This document shows, in pieces, positions 12,240-24,344 of a DNA stretch of 64,000 nucleotides. Made by a program: the position numbers and the translations under genes. Within the stretch, counting starts at the first letter, position 1, and each line of letters begins with the position of its first letter. The stretch is from NCBI GenBank assembly GCA_031835245.1, contig JAVKOQ010000290.1:1-64000 (forward strand), read 5' to 3'. This DNA is from Balamuthia mandrillaris (Eukaryota; Discosea; Longamoebia; Balamuthiidae). A model generated the notes under the pieces. That model saw only the letters and a program-made list of their open reading frames with translations, was not told the DNA's origin and searched no databases.

Positions 12240-15200
12240 TCAGTAGTTTTTCATTGTGTCGTTGTCACTCAGTGATTCCGGCTCGGGCTCTTCCTTCTCC
12301 TCAAGTGAACCAACTCCCTTTTTCTTTGTAGTTGTGTTTTCTTCTGCCTCCTCTTCATGCTTCTCTTGTTCCTTTTCATCCTCTTCTTCTTGTTCTTCCT
12401 GTTCCTCTTCCTCATCCTCTTCTTGATCTTTCACATCCCCTTCACTGGCACTGTCAGATTTGGCTATTACTGGTGAAGTTGTTATCCCATGGTGTGGATC
12501 AGCAAAAGCCACGGCCGCCACCACAGTAGGATCCAGAGCAGGACCAAGAGCAAGAGCAGGCGCAGGCGCAGGCGCAGAAGTAGCAGATATGCCAGGGCTG
12601 GACTCCAACGATGTAGCCCTTGCGCTCTCAAGTAGAGTAGCATTCCGAGTGGTGTCAGTGGCTAGCTGCGAGTCATCTTTGATTCCGTTGATATCAAGCA
12701 GTGGCTCAGCCGAAGGCTTTGATGAGGTATTTTCAGTTTGACTTTTACCAGGCTCGCCACGTCGCTTGTCCTCCTCCCAGTCGCTATCCTCACCGTCTGC
12801 CTCGTTGCCGTCGTGGTGATGTAACACTTCGTCAGATTTGGAGGGCTCTATAATTTTCCGTTTTTCAATATCTTCCTCTTTGCTTGATTTCTCTCTTTCC
12901 TTATTCTTTGGTTCTTTCCTTCTTTCCTTTTCTTTATCCCTCTCCTTGTCCTCTTTCTTTCTGTCTTTATCGACCTCCTCTTTCTTCCCTTTCTCAACTT
13001 TTCTTTTTTCTTTCTCTTTCTCTTTCTCTTTCTCTTTGTCTTTTTCTCCTAATTTGTCCCGCTCCTCCGTCTTCTTTTCTTTCGCCTCAAGCACGTCTTC
13101 CTTTGAGTCGCGGCTCTTCTTGAGTGTCCGTCTATCGTCGTTTGGTCGTGACTTGCCACTTTTTACCTTCGTTCCTTCTATCGAGGTTCGCTGGCTGTTG
13201 CTGCCTTCCGCACTCGACTCGCGTGTTGTCTTGCTGTCTTCCCTGTCAGGGTCTTCTGTGCCGGCCAAATCGGCTGGCCTGCCGCTCTCTTCGTTGTCTC
13301 TGGATGATTTCTTTCGTTGTTTCCTTTTTTCCTTTTCAACAGCTGTGACCTGCAAAATATTGTTTACAGAACGAAAAGGTGAACGAGCTCGGTCGTTCTT
13401 ATCCTCGCTGTCGGTGAGCTCATCATCCGCGTAGCCTTCCGTGTCTGAGTTAAGGGTTCCTGTATCCTCATCTCCATTGTTGCCAGAGCTAAGCTCTTTG
13501 GTTTCTGCTTTCGACACCCTGCGGGCCTTATTGTGCTGAGAGGCTAAGCTTATAGTTGGAGGTACAGTTGCCATTGCAGTAGTCATAGTGGTTACCGATG
13601 CTGTTTGTTCCGCTTGTCTCGTCAAAACGAGAGGTGAGGGAGGGGACGAACTGAGGGAGCGAGGGGAGCGGGGAGAGGGAGAGCGCGGAGAACGCGGGGA
13701 TAAACTAGGGGAGCGGGCTCGTGGGGGCTTATCCTCGTTGCCTTCTTTTGATGATGACAACTTAGTCTCTTTAGCTTTGTTGCTTGTCCTCTTTTCCCTT
13801 TTGCCTATGCTATCTCGATCCTTGTCTTTGTCCTTGGCTCGTTCTTGTTCTTTCGAAGAACAGTTGTTCCTCTCTTTTTCTCTCGTTTTGTCCTTGTCCT
13901 TGTCCTTGCTTTTTTCCGAAGGTTCTTTTTGAAGGATGCCAGAATCAGTCGCCTCAATTGTAGTGGAGACCTTGCTCTGACCTCGTTTATTGCGCTTTGA
14001 CGGCTTATCTGGTTCATCTTCTTCACTTCCTTCGCTGTCTGAAGAGGAGGATGATGAAGAAGAAGAATTATCCACTCCTTTTATAAGTTCTGTGAGAAGG
14101 GCGCGTTTTACTTTAGCGAAGTTCTCGGTGTAGAAGCCTTTCTTTCTTTGTGTTTCCACTAGCTTTTTCGATCGGCTTGTGTCAGGAGAGCTTTTTCTGG
14201 CTTTGGATGGCGGTAAGTCTACTCCGGAGTTTTTCTTCCACGACAACGCGGGAGAGCTTGCTAGCGAAGGCAAACCACTTGCTTGGCTAGACTTCATTGA
14301 TACAGATCTCTTCTTAGAGCTCGCTTTGGGTGGATTATCTAAAGCGGGCAAGTCCTCCAAGGAACGAGACGTAGGAGTTGAAGGCGTATTTCGGTCATGA
14401 TTCACGTCTGCAAGAATAGGAAGAGCTCCACGGCTGCGAGAAAGGCTCGATTCTGTTGCAGACTCTTGCTCGTCCTCCTCCTCTTCGAAAGCGTCCTCAT
14501 CATCATCACTTCTGTCATTTTCTTCGTCAGTCCCTTCATCTTCAGAGGATTTAGCAAGTGACAACACACTTGAAACATGTCCTTGCTTGAAGGCCGTCGT
14601 CCACTTGCGAAAAGCAGTTACAACCTTGTGTACCATTTCATTAAACTCCCATCCCTCTCCTTCATTTAGGTTGAATTCCACGTAAGTAACCACACCCTAC
14701 AGACATAAGCCCAAAAAAATAAATATAAAACATTTAAAAAAGCATAAAGAAACAACAGTCGCGAACAATCCTCACCCTTATTTTATGAGTTCTACGCTTC
14801 AAGGTGACTGAAAATTTAAGATCTTTTTTCGGTTGTACACACTTTATCATCTCTGTTATTGAGAGCGATCAGAGGTTTTAGAAATTATAAACCAAGTCAG
14901 CAGGACGTACGCAAATGGTGTCGCTGGTTGGTCGTGTTGGCTTGGTATGAGTGAACATTCAAAGTATTGATGATATGACGAATTTGTGCCCAAGGCACAT
15001 TAATATCGTCGAATCTCTTGCTGAGGCGCAGCTAAAGTACAAGTTAATAGAGGCCTTCTTTGCTTTCAACAGAAATACGAGAAACAAACCACAAAACGAG
15101 CTAGCGCAGGGCTCTTGGTAGGTCCATTAAACCAAGGATGTTTGAGGATTTTTGAAATGGAAGGACGTTTATCGGGATCCACTTGAAAGATAGACCGTAG

Positions 15201-17962
15201 CAGATCCTGTGCCTCTGTGGTGGAGATGAATTATTACAACACAATAGACAGTTTTACTGTGGAAGATGAGAGAAAACGTTACCGGAAGAAAGGTTTTCGG
15301 GAACTTCGTAACGAGCGCTTTGTATGTCGTTAAAGAATTGCTGGGTATTACGAGAGAAAAAGGGCGGCTTTCCGACCAAAAGACGGTAACTAGATGTTAC
15401 AAGCCGTCAAACATTAATAAGCTGCAACAAAATTTGGTAGAAAGAGTGGCACTCATACAGTATGACGCCTATAGCCCAGATATCGATCTTTTCTCCGGAG
15501 TAACATTGGCCAGCAATTTGTTCGGGAGATACATGGTAAAGGCTGCCTGTTAAGCCGGTAGCAAATAGGTCCCAACCTACCCGTAACAACGAAGTACATT
15601 AGTATTACGCATCATTATTTTATGAGCTTGGCAGAAACCTTTTCGATAGATCCCAGCGTGTCCAAAATCAGTTATCTTTAATAGTCCGTCGTTGCTGTTG
15701 AACGGCAAGCCAGATCGTGCATCATTGGGCGCACAAGCAAATAAGCGAGGTTGCAAACAAAACAACAAACACACTAACAAAACGAACAAAGAGTGTTGTT
15801 AAGTACCTAATCAAAAGGTTCTCTAATTTAAGATCTCGGTGACAAACTCCCTGCATCAGGTATATAAAGTTAAACACCGACTCCAAATAAAGCAAATAAT
15901 GGCAGACAAACCTTCTTGTGGCAATATCGTACACCGCGCAATAACTGCGGCATGAAGTATCTAGTCACCTTTTCTGAAAGCGGCTACAACCACCAACGGT
16001 AACGACAAGAAGAGGAATAAAAAGAATAAAAAGTAGAATAAATATAGAAAAAGAAAAAAGACAAGCAATAAGAAAAAAAAGGTTAGAAAGCGCACCTTAA
16101 TATCCGCATAATTTGAGATTGACCCACCACCACAGAGCTCCATGACAAAGAAAACGCGATCCTCACTTTCAAGCACCTCATACAGCTTAACAATACTTGG
16201 GTGGTCCAGCATCATCATTGCCTGATATACGTCCAGTCTATTAAGAAGAATGGGAAGAGTTGTGATACAAAGGTGAGGGTTATAAAACCTTGAGTTCTAC
16301 ATCAACTCGCGACATGTCGCTGACATCGCCCTGTTTAATAATTTTAATGGCTCGGCGCTCCCCTGTTTCCGAATTTATTGCAAGTCGAACAACTCCGCTG
16401 CTTCCTGCGCCCAGTTTGCGTTTGAGCTCATACTTCCCGATTTGCTTGCGCTACATGAAAAGTCAGTAAGTAATGTTGGCCTCCATTTGTGATGGAACTA
16501 ACTATAAAAAAAAACGTACCTTTTGGGACCCTTCTTCATAGTATCTCATGATGAGATCAGCTAAAACCATAAACTCATCTTTTGTAAGAAACCCCGTCTT
16601 ATCAGTGTCATACTCATCTAGCAATCGCTGTGCGACGCTATGCTTGTCACACTAACAGAGTCAAAGTTATAGATGAGTCAATAAAGAGGGAGGCTTAATA
16701 ACAGGAGAAAAATAAAAGTTTGGGAGGTGAAATACTTTATCGAACGAAAGGTTTTTAGTATCTATCCCGTCCTTTTCAAGGGCATTTAGCACAAGCTCAA
16801 GCTCTTTAACGCCTAAATCTCCGTCTCGGTCAACGTCCGCCTAAATATCCATTTAGCTTGAATTTTTACTATTGTTTTTTTTTCTGGGAGAGTTGGGGAG
16901 GTACCAGTCTAAAAAGCCAGGTCATATATCGTTTACGGCCTTCACTACGACGAAGCAGGTTGTTCAGAAACTTTTTTGTATCCTCTGACAAAAAGGCTTC
17001 GGTTTCAGAGTTCAACGGAAGCACAGCAGACATAGCCTCTGAAAGGAAATAAGAATGGACAAAACCAGAGATGCAATGGGTCAAGGGTCACCCTAATCAT
17101 CATTACGAGCGATACGCGTACCATGCAAATACTTCACTTTGGGAGAACCCTGCCCAAGTAGCGCAGGCGTCTCAGTATCTCTCGTCCAGTTCAGTTTCGA
17201 TGCTAAGAAATAGTGAGTCCTCAGTACCACACCACAAAAGCACAACACCACATAACATCAATGAAAAGTCACCTCCTTCTTGGTCTAGTGTGGTCCAGCA
17301 AGGCGAGTCCCTGAGAAAAATGAGGAAAATGGGGTCAGTCAGCCAGCCACACAATTGTTATAACAGCTGGCCGCCATCATCAGCCATAAGCGTGCCAATG
17401 GCGCCTAAAGGGAACTCTGCAAAGGGAAGATAAGCTCACCCAACGTCGTCGTCTGAGAGATCTCCTTTCTTCTTCTTTTTCTCTCGCTTTTTCTTGTCTT
17501 TTTCTGAAAGCTTCTTATCTTTACCCTCCCGTTTTTTCTTGTCATCTTTGCGCTTCTGTTTGTCGAACTTTTTCTGATGTGCTTGCAAATGCCGAAGCCA
17601 TTTCTCAAACTCTTCTGGGTTAAGGGAGCCATCTTCTCCATCATCGAACTGTTGAAACGAGAGCAATACATTCAGCAGCGAAGAACAGAGAACAAGAGGA
17701 GCAGAGGAGCAGAGGAGCAGAGGAGCAGAGAACCGTAAACCGGAAGGGAAAGAGAGAGAAGAAACAAGAGCATGAGAAAACGCTGGGGAAAAGACCGCCA
17801 AACGATACATACGCGAAAGAGAAGCAAAGGAGAGTGTGTAAAGGGGCACTGAACTTCCGGTAGCTTGCTGACCGTCAAAAGGTCATCCAGGGTGAGGACG
17901 CCATCTTTGGTACGGTCTAACTGCTCAAATATCTTTTTAGGTTGGGAGTTTTCATTCCCCAT
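12240..17962 (-). CDS. EF-hand protein kinase (four N-terminal EF-hands, kinase, KA1-like region, charged tail)
   Basis: Starts at ATG 17962 with MGNENS, a plausible N-myristoylation signal. Four EF-hand loops follow: DRTKDGVLTLDD, a degenerate DDGEDGSLNPEE, DVDRDGDLGVKE and DTDKTGFLTKDE (down to about 16600). The kinase domain then has GAGSSGVV, AIKII, HRDLKLENLL, ITDFG, and GSLYHVSPEQ in place of a canonical APE, plus IDIWAIGVILYE, so it is probably active. After the C-lobe (DPDKRPSISKILKHPWF near 15150) comes a conserved stretch FSVTLKRRTHKIRGVVTYVE resembling a KA1-type domain, then about 750 residues of Ser/Lys/Glu low complexity to TGA at 12240. A 38-base microexon at 17273-17310 is needed to keep phase between EF-hands 2 and 3. 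It resembles SNF1/CIPK-like CAMK kinases but with calcium sensors in front, unlike plant CDPKs. Substrates are unknown. Confidence 0.85.
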
Positions 17963-18560
17963 AGTCCACAGCCAGAGCCAGACTTGCGGCGGCTGGCCCA
18001 ACTCTGCCCAAAGCCCACGTTAAGGTTAGAGAAGGAGAACAGGTGGGCGGGTGGGTGGATGGGTGATCAAGTTTCTCGCCAAGCAAGAGCTGTAAACAAG
18101 AGAGCTGCTTCTCTTCTGAGCTATCGTTTGCACTACCACTTGTGCAAACAAATTGCTGGAAGCCTTTGGGGGGGTTTGTTTGTTGCAGGAGGAAGGATAA
18201 AAGGCCGAAGAGGAAGGCCACCAACGCTTGCCTTCTTCTTCTCGTTGTTGTTGGGCTTGCTGCGGCTGGCTGGAAACAACTCCAGTAAGTTATACCACAA
18301 AACCAGCGCAGGGGGGACGGGTTGGTTGCCAAGGGAGACTGGTGACCCCCCCAACAAAATTTTCATGAAGGACGTTTATTAGTGGCTTGGAATGAGTACG
18401 GCGAAGTTGATGCTAAATGTTGTTGCATTTTTGTTTTGTTTTTAAAAATTAAACGTTTAGAGAGAGTGATGTTGCCACTAATGTCAGCGTGGAGATGTTG
18501 GTTGTAAAATCGTACCAGAAAGTTGTGTGGTGGATCATCTCCAAACTCTTCCATGTAGGC
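17963..18560. other. Intergenic region upstream of the kinase; no gene seen
   Basis: Presumed promoter and 5' leader of the minus-strand kinase gene. GC-rich to about 18360, then AT-rich. Open frames on both strands have no recognisable similarity and look like chance. Confidence 0.5.
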
Positions 18561-19300
18561 AACAACTCAACTGCTTTTGGTTCAAATTTAAAATAAAGTG
18601 TTGCATAAAAGGGGGATGACAATGGAGTTCATAAGTTACCCAACAAACTTTCCATACAAAGATGATGTAGCCATTATCAACTTCTACAAATTGTATACAA
18701 CAGCACACCTATACAAACTGGTTCTTTCCACTCATTTTCTGTTTCCTCTTCCTCACTTTCCTCATCCTTACTTGCTTTATCTACAAAGTGGTGTCTCTTT
18801 CATGGTAATTTTCCTCCTCTTGAAAGAATAGCAAGACCAGTGAACTAGATCAATCAACAATATTCTACCATCATTATTTCAATGAAAGCTGAGTGAGCAG
18901 GGATAGAAGAAATCAGTTGTTTTAGCAGATCCAGAGCAATCATACTCCATTCAGTATGCTTAAGACCACAAAAGTAAACCTCCCAAGTACAAAAAAGTAT
19001 CATAAAGCTAGATAAAAAAATATAGGAGGACTGTTTACCTGCCTAGGTACAGATAACCAAAAGAACATTATTCCTTCTCATTATTACTCATAAAGAAAAC
19101 AGCAGGAAAGAAAAAAGATAGAAGGAGTGAAGGCAAAAGGCCAGGGAGAAAGGAAGAAAAGACCAAAGGGAACAAAAGCTTGCATTAACTTTTATGAAGT
19201 CTTCTTGTTTGTTTCTTTCCCCTCACTTTTTTTTATACTTGAAAAAAAACACTGTATCAACAAACTATAAACAATGAAGGATCAACTAGAAAAACAAAAG
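18561..19300. other. AT-rich region without recognisable gene
   Basis: A/T-rich, with short poly-A and poly-T runs and no convincing coding pattern. It forms the left flank of the retroelement island. Parts could be decayed leader or gag of the neighbouring Ty1/copia relic, but nothing identifies it. Confidence 0.5.
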
Positions 19301-20339
19301 GAAACATAAGAGGAAGAGGTAGAGACAATAGAGAAAGAGGATGAAGAAGATGAGAAAGAGGAAAAAGAAAAAAAGAGAAAGAGGAAAACAAAGAGGAGGA
19401 AGCACCAAAACCAAGCACAGCCAAAAAGAAAGGCAAAAAGAAGGAAAAGGTGAAATGACTATAGTCCTACTTGAAATGTTGAAATTTCTCTACAATGCTT
19501 CTCACTTTCACTATTTTCTAATTCCCTGATTTACATGATGTCAAATCAAGGGCTTAAACTCATGAACCATAAAGTAAGTGAAGCAAAATTCACTATGAAT
19601 ATCTCAACTCTAAATGACCATCTCAACAAGCTGACCCTTTATACCAATAAACCAGAAAATCCTATTCTCTCTGTTGGCAGTTCCACTCAATAAAAAATCA
19701 CCATCTTTTGTCTTCCTAATAAGTACCATGATCTTTTTCCATGGAGCTAACATTGTGAAAACAGTGAATAGAGCCCTGAACATAATGATAAAGCACTTGG
19801 CTTATGATGAAGAAAATCTTCACTTTTCTTCCTCTTCCATTTCTACATCATTAATACTAGTCTTGACTCTGGGGCAAGCATAAACATAAGTCTGCACAAC
19901 AAATGGTTCACCAATCTCGATTTCCAGTATACTCAAAAAGTCATTTTGGGAAACAATCCGTCTGTCCCTGTTGTTGCTCTTGCCCTTGACAATAGAAAAA
20001 TTTCCATGCCACTCAAGAACATTCTCTTAGTTCCAGACCTTACCACAAATCTCTCTTTGGCTCTCACTGACACTTGCTTTGAGGTCAATTTCAACATAAG
20101 CTCAGGCACTATTTACAATAGCAAACAAAGATGTGTTGCAGTGATACCCAAGCTCAACAAAACCTACCATCCAGATAAGGCTACAAAATTGTATTACTCT
20201 TCTTCATACATTTGGTTGCTCTGCCCCTCTGATTTCTTTGGAAGTGTCCTAGATGATTCAGTCTCAAAACCTCAGCTTGCCCAATCCTTGTTACCTAAAT
20301 CAAAAGAAGTAGAAGAATTGAAGATGACCCACTGGTGCC

Positions 20340-20572
20340 TTAACACAGTTGGAGCAGATCCAATGTTGATAAAATCATCAATACTCATTGCAAGACTCCT
20401 TATGTTGGATTCATCTCAGACCCTCAGCTCTCCTTTCTTTTACATCTCCTTATCCTTCATTTCTCCTTTTTTCCCTTTCTCTCAGTGTACTTTGAAGCAA
20501 TGTCAGACAGAGATTCACTCTCATTGTCCTTCTTCTATTCTTTTGAATACACTTCTGTCTTATCATCTTGTT
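20340..20572 (+). mobile_element. LTR-like fragment, plus orientation
   Basis: Shares long stretches with the LTR copies at 21980-22198 and 23198-23518 (CAGACCCTCAGCTCTCCTTTC-type block, then TACTTTGAAGCAA, then CTTGAATACACTTCT). One of at least four copies of the same LTR family in the island. Broken, without intact ends. Confidence 0.6.
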
Positions 20573-20965
20573 GTAAAATAAGAATGGAAATGATAGTGGA
20601 GACAAAGTAGTACGAGACCCAAACTTAATTTACTAAAAGAATACCAGTAGAGTTTAGCTAGATGATACAAAGTTGGTCTGAAATCTCATTCAACACCTTT
20701 CACTTGTGAATTGAGTAACAATTGGGAAGGCATTGAGGATGAGGGAGTAAGAGAAGTAAGAGTACACTATGTATGTACAATGCTTACTTTTTATGTATAG
20801 ATTGGTGTTGCTCTCAGAGCAAATAAACTTCTTATTACTACTACTACTACTACTACTACTACTACCAGTAGAGTATTTTGTTGTAAGTTGTCCCGAGAGG
20901 AAAGAAGAAAAAACAAGGAGAGGTGGTATTTAAACTAGAAGAATGATCCATAAAAGAACAAAGCA
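20573..20965 (+). repeat. Dispersed repeat family, copy 1, split by a SINE-like insertion
   Basis: The left part (about 20573-20653) and right part (about 20864-20965) together match a continuous block at about 25835-26010: AATGATAGTGGAGACAAAG, GACCCAAACTTAATTTACTAA, TGTAAGTTGTCCCGAGAGG and AAACAAGGAGAG. The second copy lacks the insertion, so the pair shows the before and after states of one insertion event. The repeat itself is unidentified. Confidence 0.7.
20654..20863 (+). mobile_element. SINE-like element, copy A, with target-site duplication
   Basis: A roughly 210-base element ending in a (TAC/ACT)n tail. It is flanked by an 11-base direct repeat ACCAGTAGAGT at 20643-20653 and 20864-20874, as expected for target-primed insertion. 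Near the 3' end is a perfect hairpin TTGCTCT-C-AGAGCAA followed by AATAAA and the trinucleotide tail. Related copies lie at 24345-24625 (minus) and 25430-25692 (plus). No clear Pol III A/B boxes are visible, so it may instead be a truncated LINE 3' end. Confidence 0.65.
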
Positions 20966-21979
20966 TAAATGGAAAAGAGAGAGAAAAGGAAACATCAAGA
21001 AAGGAGAAGGGGAAGATGAGAGGTTTCCTCAGGTCAACGGCAGAAGGAGAACTCGGCAGAAAGAAGAGCTACTATGTTGGAGTTTTCCAACAATCTACTC
21101 TTTTACTCCTAAGGCTGGATTCTTCTAACAACCTCTGTGATCATTGCCAGTCTTTCTAACCTCACATTTTCTTTTGCAGAATAAAACTATGACCATAAGA
21201 CTTAAAGAGAAACATGAATGACACTGTATCCCATTCTCTCAAGCTCCTAGATGATCTCAGTGCAACTCGAAGCCACCAGAAAGGCAAGCTGACCTCTACA
21301 CATAGCTTGAAGTTACCAACCTCTGCAGAAGAAGCACTCAAATATTCAAATTGAAATGCAGCTATCAAGAACAAGAGCTATGTCCTTGTTCCACAATCAA
21401 AGAAAGTCACTGGCCAAAAGCAGCAAAAGCAATCATCAAATCCAAGTAGGTCCATCATTTCAAATCAACTTGTGCTGCATTCTTGATATAGAAATCTACA
21501 TGGAACAACTTGAAGACTTTGTTAATCCTGAGCATCCAAATTGAGTATGGCGTCTTCAAAGTTCTCTTTATGGTCAAGCAAGCTCCAAGAATCTGGAACC
21601 ATGTCATCAATGAGTTTTCCAACAATCCTTGGCAGATCAAGTTTGAAGGGAAAGAAAAATGTATTAAACTGGTCTCAATCTTTCTTCTTCTACTTCCATG
21701 GGCTTTTTTTTGCTAGCATCTGGCCTTTACCAACTTTTTTTTGAAGCACACCATTGATAGTAACATTATCAAGGTCTTTCATCAGGCCCACAGGCCATTC
21801 TGGCAGAATCAATGGAGATTTTCAAAAAAGGGCATTAAGACTTTCATTAAGTTCTTTTACCATGTTTTTGATGAAGAAAATGCAACTTCAGTGTTGATAT
21901 TGCAACAATGACAAAAAAAGTGTAAAAAGCAAGAAGTACCTGTATATTCATTGTTGGTGGTAATTTGTTTGCTTAAGTA

Positions 21980-22198
21980 TGTTGGTTGAATCCAACCTTA
22001 GGAATAAAAGAGTCAGTAATGAGACAAGAAGTGTATTCAAGAGAATAGTGAATCTCCAACATTGTTTCAAAATACACCAAGAGAAAGGGAAAAGAGGAGA
22101 AAGGAAGGATGGAGGGACATAAAAGAAAGAAGAGCTGAGGGTCCCTGACGGATCCAACATGAGGAGTCTTGGGATAAGTGTTGGTAAGTTTGCCAACA
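21980..22198 (-). mobile_element. LTR, minus orientation, ends TGTTGG...CCAACA
   Basis: 219 bases with the short inverted ends TGTTGG and CCAACA typical of LTRs. On the minus strand it directly follows chromodomain-type coding remains of a Ty3/gypsy relic, so it is best read as that element's 3' LTR. A fossil. Confidence 0.75.
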
Positions 22199-22610
22199 TA
22201 CTCCCTCTTTTAAGAAGAAGTGGAAAATGAAGAAGATTGTTTGAGGAGGTCCCAATAATGCTTGATGAGCTTGGGAGCATGAACATCTTTAGCAAAGTTC
22301 CATTGGTTGTCTGAATGTGGATAGCCTTTCCAGTGAACAAACTTTCACATCTTCATCAATCTGTTTGGCCAAACTGGTGCTCAAAGCCAGAGAGTGTCAT
22401 GAGAGCTTTGATGACAATGTTAATGAACTCAGTGCCGTTGTCTGACTGAAGGATTTTAGGAAGACCAAAATCAGAAATGACTTAATAGAGGGTGCAAGCT
22501 ACATCTTTGGCAGTCTTGGCATGGACTAGGCAGAGAAAAGTGAACTAGGTAGTGATGTCTGTGGTGATAAGAATGTAGTTGAAGCCTTTGGAAGAAGTGG
22601 AAAGTGGCCA
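22199..22610 (-). mobile_element. Ty3/gypsy chromovirus fossil (integrase and chromodomain remains)
   Basis: Minus-strand remains of an integrase core (ILITTDI and LQSDNGTEFIN near 22430-22590) and of a chromodomain close to 22200-22340, ending against the LTR at 21980-22198. Broken in several places. The order integrase, chromodomain, LTR is that of chromoviruses. Confidence 0.7.
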
Positions 22611-23060
22611 ACATCAAGGTGCAACATTATTCTTCCAAGCCACCCTGCAAATTTACTGCTGGCTCCAAAGTCATGCAATGCAAATCTCCCAGGTCTCCCA
22701 AGTCTCTTCTTGAGTACTCTGGCCCTTACATAGTCATCCACCACAATCGTGGTGGTGTATACCTCCTCCAGGACAGCATCGGTGTTACCCTCTCAGACAG
22801 ATTCAGCTCCAACCAGCAGAAGCTCATCACCCCTCATGAGGATTCTACCAATGAACTCCCACCAGATGAGTACAACATAGATGAAATCCTTGATCACACA
22901 GGCCCCGCCAACAAATGTTAATACTTTGTTCAATGGAAAGGTTACCAACATTCAGACAACCAATGGATCCTCACTAAAGACATTCATGCTCCCAAGCTTG
23001 TCAAGCATTATTGGGACCTCTTTAAACAATCCATGGGGAGCCAACTCCTATTTTTTTGGT
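22604..23060 (+). mobile_element. Second Ty3/gypsy chromovirus fossil, plus orientation
   Basis: Plus-strand integrase C-terminal region with GPYIVIHHNRGGVYLLQD (22710-22780), a linker, and a chromodomain (FVQWKGYQHSDNQW near 22925-22970, then HAPKLVKHYWDLF). It is related to the minus-strand relic next to it, so the two form a head-to-head arrangement. Only the 3' end of the element remains. It is broken, with few breaks in this part, suggesting moderate age. Confidence 0.75.
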
Positions 23061-23197
23061 TGTGGTTGCTAACCACCCTATTTTTGAAGTTCTTTTTAAC
23101 ATAATTTGGAAGAAAATAAAATAACCAAACAAGGAAAACATGTGGACGATTTTACAAAGAACTTCAAAAATAAGGATTCTCGCAAAAAATGGGAATT

Positions 23198-23518
23198 TGT
23201 TGGTTGAATCCAACCTTAGGAATAAAAGAGTCGGTGACGAGACAAGAAGTGTATTCAAGAGAATAGAGGAAGGACAACGAGAGTGAATCTCCGACGTTGC
23301 TTCAAAGTACACTGAGGGAAAAGGGAAAGAGGAGAAAGGAAGGATGGGGGGATATAAAAGAAAGAAGAGCTGAGGGTCAGTGTACCAATTTGTTGGCAAA
23401 ATCACCCATTCTTTTAGTGTACTTTGAAGCAACATCAGAGATGCAACCTTCTTCTATTCTCTTGAATACACTTTTTGTCTCATCACCAACTCTTTTATTC
23501 CTAAGGTTGGATTCAATG
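23198..23518. mobile_element. Two LTR copies in inverted orientation
   Basis: 23198-23390 is an LTR in minus orientation (begins TGTTGGTTGAATCC). 23391-23518 is a shorter plus-orientation copy (begins TGTTGGCAAAATC, ends near GGTTGGATTCAA). They abut, sharing TGTTGG at the junction. Solo or rearranged LTR fossils of the same family as 21980-22198. Confidence 0.65.
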
Positions 23519-23555
23519 AACAAGTATCCTGTTTTTTACCTTTTGCCTTTCATCT

Positions 23556-23655
23556 CTGTCTTTCTTTTGTCCCTTGCCTTTTGCCTTTTACCTCTTGTCT
23601 CTTGCCTTCTGCCTCTTGTCTCTTGCCTCTTGCCTTCTGCCTCTTGTTTCCTGCT
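23556..23655 (+). repeat. Pyrimidine-rich minisatellite
   Basis: Repeats of TTGCCTTCTGCCTCTTGTC-like units of about 7-21 bases, next to the LTR fragments. No gene is seen from here to about 24330. Confidence 0.6.
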
Positions 23656-24344
23656 TTCTTAACTGATGTAAGTTTAATGAACATGAAACAAAAACAACAA
23701 TAACATAAACAGCAGCTGAAATACAACAGTTATAGGAAAAGTTTGCAATTTTTTACTGTATTATTGCAGAACCAGTAATTGAGATAACAGAATTACCTTT
23801 TGTTTTAAACAACAACTTATAGCAATGGAAAGAAAGGCTGTTTACAAAAGAACACCTGAGTTATCAAAATTGTGCATAAGAAAGAAGAAGAAAAAAATAG
23901 GACCTTTGCTATAGTTGAATGCTTAGTCATGGAGGCAGACACAGAGAAGAAGAAAAGGAGAGAAAAGGTGAAGAATAAATGCTAAAAACTTGCTTGAATG
24001 ACAAGACATACAACTAAAAGTAAAAAAAGGCTCCTTCTAAAAGAAGGAATAACTGTGTAAGACAAAAAACGTGAAGAAATAAAAAAACAAGAAAGTAGAA
24101 AGTGGAAACTTGAAGCACATCTTGTTGGAAAACCAACCATTTCTTTCATTATGACTTCTTGTCAACACTCTCACTGATATCTCCAAATTTTCTTGTATGC
24201 AGCTGAAGGAGAAAGAGGAACAAGAGCATGGCTATGGCATAACTTCTTGACAAATGGAAGATGTTTGGTTGGACAACAACGGAGCTTAGTGATTACCAAC
24301 CCAAGGAAAGAACGTTTGATGAATGTGTTGCTCTCAGAGCAAAT

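Larger units (their letters stand above)
19300..21900 (+). mobile_element. Ty1/copia retrotransposon fossil, heavily broken
   Basis: Dispersed pieces in pol order: a charged gag-like stretch (about 19320-19460), an aspartic protease region with DSGASINIS and ILLVPDLTTN (about 19830-20100), and the start and middle of reverse transcriptase, with SAEEALKYSN, LYMVKQAPRIWN-like spacing and IEIYMEQLEDFVNPEHPN (about 21310-21650). The element is clearly dead, with many breaks (well over five), and is interrupted by an LTR-like fragment and by a SINE-like insertion. Integrase and RNase H were not identified with confidence. Similarity to live copia proteins is still readable, so it is probably middle-aged rather than ancient (inference). 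Confidence 0.7.

Noticed and set aside
12838-13434. A 198-residue Ser/Leu/Phe-rich plus-strand frame
   Set aside because: It is the reverse of the Lys/Glu/Ser-rich tail of the minus-strand kinase and resembles nothing.
17071-17433. A 120-residue plus-strand open frame within the EF-hand kinase gene, with a WW-like patch (AYHANTSLWENP)
   Set aside because: It overlaps the minus-strand microexon at 17273-17310 and its flanking introns. It has only half a WW-like signature and no other support.
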